Part shown: piece after piece, positions 60,453-64,000 of the stretch
Numbering within the stretch: the stretch's first letter is position 1
How the letters are laid out: each line of letters starts with the position of its first letter
DNA from: JALEFZ01 sp039817415
GTDB taxonomy: Bacteria; Bacteroidota; Bacteroidia; J057
Assembly: GCA_039817415.1 (NCBI GenBank)
Contig: JBCBVV010000013.1
Coordinates: 62,001 to 126,000 of the forward strand
Reading direction: 5' to 3'
Length of the DNA: 64,000 nucleotides
Notes under the pieces: generated by a model
Databases searched by the model: none
Seen by the model: only the letters and a program-made list of their open reading frames with translations
Told to the model about the DNA's origin: nothing
Made by a program: the position numbers and the translations under genes

Positions 60453-61931
60453 ATGATAGGAAACGCAAGATTGATAAAACTCCTAAAAGCGTTGAGTAAT
60501 TCCGAAATCAAAAGATTCGTTTCCTTTGTTTCGTCAGACTTTGTTACCCAAAACAATAAACTAGCGATTCTCGCAAAGTATCTTTTTAAGATTCACCCTA
60601 CATTCAAATCTAAAGATCTTACGAAGGAGCATCTATTCTCGCTATTATTTCCTAAAGAACCTTATTCGGAGCAAAAGGTTCATGACCAAATGTCAGCCCT
60701 ATTAAGGCTGCTTGAAGATTTCTTAGCCTATCTGGAACTGGAATCAGATGAACTTCGAAAATCACTCTTTCTACTTGATTCTCTTCATAATCGCGGAAAG
60801 GACGAGCATTTTTACAGGCATTACCAAAAATCATGGAAAAGCCTGACCAAAAGCCAATATCGAAACTCAGATTATTACTATCACCAATACAAACTGTCGC
60901 ATACTGCTGATCCGGTTCTTTCTAAGTTGTATCCAAGAGAAGTCGCTGATAACCTTGATCAAATATCTTATAACTTAGAAACATTCTACTTGGCTGAGAA
61001 ATTTAGGATCAGTTGTGAGATGTTGAATCGGCAGCGGATTCTGAATATGAAGGCAGATACAAGCCGCGCCAATGATCTGGTTGAGCACCTTAAGGGCTCA
61101 GGCAGTGAATACCTCCAAGAGCCTATTGTTGCTATTTATTATCAAATATATCTTACGCTAACGGATGCAGATGAGGAACAACATTATCACAAATTGGTGG
61201 AATTGTTGAATGTCTACTCAGATCAATTCCATAGTTGGCAGGCTTATTCGATGTATGTATATGCCTTAAACTATTGCGTGAGAAACATCAACTTTGGAAA
61301 GGCTAGCTTTCGCGAGGAAATGTTTAGGCTGTTTGAGACCTTATTGGAAAAAAGACTCCTTCTTGATCAGGGCGTACTTTCTCATTCCCACTATAAGAAT
61401 ATCACCAACGTAGGATTGAGTCTTAAAAAGTATGATTGGGTTAAGAACTTCCTTGAGTCATATAAAAACAAACTCGCTCCTGAGGTGAGGGAAAATGCCT
61501 ATAAGCTGAATCTTTCGGTCTTATATTTCCAGCAAAAGGAATACAAGCCTGCTATGGTCTTGCTTCAGCAGATAGAATTTACAGATGTATTTTATCACCT
61601 CAGTGCGAAGTCTCTTTTGATGAAAATATACTATGAATTAAATGACGATGACGGGATTAAATACCTTGTCCATGCCTTTCAAGCCTTCATCAAACGAAAT
61701 CAAAAAATCCCCAAATACCAGATTCAGGCACACCAGAATTTTATCCGTCATCTAAAAAAATTGGTCAATTTGCGTGCACGTAGGCCCTTCCTGGAGGAAG
61801 ATGTCTTCGAAGAAAGATGGGAAGCCATATCAAAAAGCGCGCAAGAGACATCTCCAATGACTCATGCGCGCTGGTTGCGGACTCAGTTACAAGAACTTCA
61901 ACCCTTAGGTGTTAGCCAAGGAGCTAATTAA
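60453..61931 (+). CDS. Helical-repeat protein of unknown function
   Basis: A 492-residue, almost entirely alpha-helical cytoplasmic protein with degenerate TPR/SEL1-like repeats (LNLSVLYFQQKEYKPAMVLLQQIEF, SAKSLLMKIYYELNDDDGIKYLVHAFQAF). The start (RLIKLLKALSNSEIKRFVSFVSSDF) and the KDLTKEHLFSLLFP segment resemble proteins I recall as conserved hypotheticals in Saprospiraceae-type genomes. No enzyme motif. The last 27 bp overlap the convergent otsAB gene. Confidence 0.82.
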   Translation: MIGNARLIKLLKALSNSEIKRFVSFVSSDFVTQNNKLAILAKYLFKIHPTFKSKDLTKEHLFSLLFPKEPYSEQKVHDQMSALLRLLEDFLAYLELESDELRKSLFLLDSLHNRGKDEHFYRHYQKSWKSLTKSQYRNSDYYYHQYKLSHTADPVLSKLYPREVADNLDQISYNLETFYLAEKFRISCEMLNRQRILNMKADTSRANDLVEHLKGSGSEYLQEPIVAIYYQIYLTLTDADEEQHYHKLVELLNVYSDQFHSWQAYSMYVYALNYCVRNINFGKASFREEMFRLFETLLEKRLLLDQGVLSHSHYKNITNVGLSLKKYDWVKNFLESYKNKLAPEVRENAYKLNLSVLYFQQKEYKPAMVLLQQIEFTDVFYHLSAKSLLMKIYYELNDDDGIKYLVHAFQAFIKRNQKIPKYQIQAHQNFIRHLKKLVNLRARRPFLEEDVFEERWEAISKSAQETSPMTHARWLRTQLQELQPLGVSQGAN

Positions 61932-64000
61932 GGACCTGGCTTCTTCTACGGATTGTACCTTGAACTTAGCACTGGTTTTATGTAGGCCAACTTTTACTGT
62001 ATAGGCATGGGGGGGCATAGCCAAGAATGTATCCTCATCTGTATGATCATCTCCAATGGCCATGATAAAGTCCCAATTCTGTCTATTAAGCCAAATACCA
62101 GCAGCCTTTCCCTTGTTTACTCCGGCATTTCTGATTTCGACTACCTTGTTGCCTTCTAGGACCTGAAGGTTATGGTTGGCGGTCAGGTAGATCAACTCAT
62201 CACGAATTTCTCTCACGCGATTGACTCCAAGGTCGTTATCGATTTTGCGATAATGCCAAGCCAGGGTATAGTCCTTTTCTTCAATAAATGATCCAGGTGT
62301 CCTTTCAACAAGGTCTTCGAGGAAGGGCATGACAGTTGGTTTCCAGCTATCGATGACACTTTCATTTCTATTCCACTTCTCACCATCCCACATCCAAACA
62401 CCATGCTCAGAGACAATCTCAATCCCAGTATGGCCAAACCATTCACCTAGTGTATATCTGTCTCTTCCACTGATGATGACGATAGTAGTTTTCTCGAGAT
62501 TGTGAATTTTGGTTAATTCATCGATTAGATTTTGATCAGGGAAGGCATCCTCGGGCTTTGACTTAAATCCAACCAGCGTGCCATCATAATCCAGCAGTAA
62601 AAGTCTCGAATCGGCTTTCTGGTAATCTGATACGAGGGCAGCTTTGTTTTCTTGTGAAAGAAGTTTTGTTTTCCTGTCCTGATTGAATTTTTTCACTTCC
62701 ATTTGTTGTTTGATGAATGTATTGGCCCAGTGTTTAACACTATAGCGCTTAAGGCGCTTTTGCATTTCTTCCAGGGCTTTTCTTTGGTTTGCATGGGGCA
62801 TTTCCATTGCCTTCAATAAGGCATCGGCAATGTCGTTTTGGTCATTGGGATTGATAATGATAGCCTCGCTCAATTCGTTTGCCGCACCAGCCATTTCACT
62901 TAGGATCAAGACTCCGGCCTTGTCATCTTGCTTACTGGCTACAAACTCTTTAGCTACTAAGTTCATCCCATCTCTTAGGGGAGTGATAAGGGCAATATGT
63001 GCGGCTTGATACATGGCAATCAAGCTTTCGAATGAAAAAGATCTATAGTAATATCGAATGGGAATCCAATTGAAGGTTCCAAAACGACCGTTGATTCTAC
63101 CTACCAACTCATCAATTTCAACCTTCAGACTTTTGTATTGGTCCACATTAGCACGACTAGGAACTACTACAAGCATTAAGGTAACGACACCATTGTATTG
63201 GGGATTCCTTTCTAGGAAGAGCTCGTATGCACGTATCCGTTCAGGAATTCCCTTAGAGTAGTCAAGGCGATCTATGGAGATGATCAACTTGCGCTTTTCT
63301 CCATAGTTTTTGATGAAGAGAACCTCCTCCGATTCAGAATTAGCTTCTTCTGGGAAGGCGTATTTTTCATAATCAATTCCCATGGGGAATACATCCACTT
63401 TTATTGATCTGCCATCAATCAGAAGGTTTCCAAATGAATGCTCAATACCTGAAATACGATAGGTGGCGCTCAAAAAGTGGCGCATATATCCAAAGGTATG
63501 AAATCCAATTTGGTCAGCTCCCAACAAGCCATTCAGAAGCTCTTTGCGCCAGGGGAGGGTTCTGAAAATCTCATAAGAGGGGAAGGGAATATGTAGAAAG
63601 AATCCAATGGAGAGATCAGGAAAGTGATTCCTAAGAATTCCAGGAACCAACATCAATTGATAATCATGAACCCATACCATGTCATCTGGCCAAATCTGAC
63701 TAGCTACAACCCTTGCAAATTTTTCATTCACGGATTTGTATGTCGCCCAATATTCATCATCATAGGAGGTATATTGGGTGAAATAATGAAAATGAGGCCA
63801 GATGGTTTTGTTGCTGAAACCTTCGTAAAACAGGCTTATTTCTTTTTCAGAAAGAAAGACGGGGTACATTCCGTCCTTTTTGAACTGTTTGGTGATTTCT
63901 TCTTGCTCCCTGGTATCTTCAACTACCTTTCCGGGCCATCCAATCCAAACTTTTTCAATACTGGAATCCAGCGACCTTAAACCGGTTGCGAGTCCCCCTG
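61905..64000 (-). CDS. otsA-otsB: Bifunctional trehalose-6-phosphate synthase/phosphatase, 5' truncated by window
   Basis: The frame is open to the window edge and the visible start (GGLATGLRSL) is the conserved N-terminal OtsA motif, so the ATG at 63869 is internal. Glycosyltransferase family 20 part: HDYQLMLVPGILR, IGFFLHIPFPSYEIFRTLPW, LDYSKGIPERIRA, RDGMNLVAKEF. A linker is followed by the OtsB HAD phosphatase (LLLDYDGTLVGF, IISGRDRYTL, GDDHTDEDTFLA). Together they make trehalose from UDP-glucose and glucose-6-phosphate, an osmolyte/stress protectant. At least 698 codons are in the window. Confidence 0.96.
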   Translation of the reverse strand, partial: GGLATGLRSLDSSIEKVWIGWPGKVVEDTREQEEITKQFKKDGMYPVFLSEKEISLFYEGFSNKTIWPHFHYFTQYTSYDDEYWATYKSVNEKFARVVASQIWPDDMVWVHDYQLMLVPGILRNHFPDLSIGFFLHIPFPSYEIFRTLPWRKELLNGLLGADQIGFHTFGYMRHFLSATYRISGIEHSFGNLLIDGRSIKVDVFPMGIDYEKYAFPEEANSESEEVLFIKNYGEKRKLIISIDRLDYSKGIPERIRAYELFLERNPQYNGVVTLMLVVVPSRANVDQYKSLKVEIDELVGRINGRFGTFNWIPIRYYYRSFSFESLIAMYQAAHIALITPLRDGMNLVAKEFVASKQDDKAGVLILSEMAGAANELSEAIIINPNDQNDIADALLKAMEMPHANQRKALEEMQKRLKRYSVKHWANTFIKQQMEVKKFNQDRKTKLLSQENKAALVSDYQKADSRLLLLDYDGTLVGFKSKPEDAFPDQNLIDELTKIHNLEKTTIVIISGRDRYTLGEWFGHTGIEIVSEHGVWMWDGEKWNRNESVIDSWKPTVMPFLEDLVERTPGSFIEEKDYTLAWHYRKIDNDLGVNRVREIRDELIYLTANHNLQVLEGNKVVEIRNAGVNKGKAAGIWLNRQNWDFIMAIGDDHTDEDTFLAMPPHAYTVKVGLHKTSAKFKVQSVEEARSLISSLANT

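Noticed and set aside
1..64000. tRNA, rRNA, CRISPR array, insertion sequence, prophage or attachment site
   Set aside because: Reading the window I saw no tRNA-like cloverleaf, repeat-spacer pattern, transposase or integrase; no scan could be run.

Overview
The window is one stretch of a Bacteroidota chromosome of moderate, rather AT-rich composition. The evidence is an LpxC-FabZ fusion, hybrid two-component systems carrying sensor kinase, receiver and AraC regulator in one chain, type IX secretion C-terminal sorting domains, a PUR/DUF3276 protein, a BatA-type VWA protein, and promoters of the form TTG-N20-TAnnTTT(G/A) instead of the E. coli type. The family mix (dockerin-bearing T9SS protein, helical-repeat protein at 60453, fused OtsA-OtsB) would fit Saprospiria or Cytophagia, but the order cannot be settled from this sequence. 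There are no rRNAs, tRNAs, insertion sequences, phage genes or CRISPR arrays. The gene order looks like ordinary housekeeping chromosome with many single genes, each ended by a clear stem-loop terminator.

Layout. 1-4.5 kb: two tandem paralogous hybrid two-component regulators, the first cut by the window edge. 4.5-5.06 kb: an intergenic region with a candidate structured RNA of about 220 nt. 5.07-7.95 kb (minus): HDAC-family deacetylase, LemA lipoprotein and two TPM-domain proteins. 8.1-16.1 kb: DUF2807 protein, membrane protein, threonine aldolase, Gfo/Idh oxidoreductase, FKBP-like lipoprotein, tricorn-like protease. 16.4-25.6 kb: WG-repeat protein, gamma-glutamyltransferase, FAD amine oxidoreductase, class V aminotransferase, 7-TM protein, sterol-desaturase-like enzyme, BioD/Pta-like P-loop protein. 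25.6-34 kb: secreted T9SS protein, PUR protein, Nmad3-like protein, YchF-thioesterase-YihY operon, MoeB-rhodanese and assimilatory reductase CysH. 34-43.4 kb: two OmpA-type porin/peptidoglycan anchors, lipoprotein, hydrolases, YjbQ, an acyl carrier protein, and an M20 peptidase-ElyC-DUF1853 operon.

43.5-51.5 kb: orphan ABC ATPase, then lpxD - lpxC/fabZ - lpxA (lipid A start plus fatty-acid dehydratase), preceded by a catalytically degenerate dihydroorotase and a BatA-like VWA protein. 51.7-57.6 kb: DUF2795 protein coupled to an ABC ATPase, MeaB GTPase, small esterase, DUF protein, a 470-bp AT-rich region and dnaA, plus a 52-residue lipoprotein. 57.6-64 kb: secreted alpha/beta hydrolase, T9SS dockerin/cohesin-like protein, helical-repeat protein, and a trehalose-6-phosphate synthase/phosphatase fusion running off the right edge.

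Most notable: the structured RNA candidate near 4.85-5.06 kb; an LpxA with an inserted block of about 71 residues that repeats a coil of the beta-helix; a stem-loop-rich leader before cysH; a recurring TAACGGTGTTA element at gene starts; a chromosomal Nmad3-like gene; a dihydroorotase that has lost its metal ligands; and a consistent promoter architecture that, in one case, predicts a nearly leaderless mRNA.
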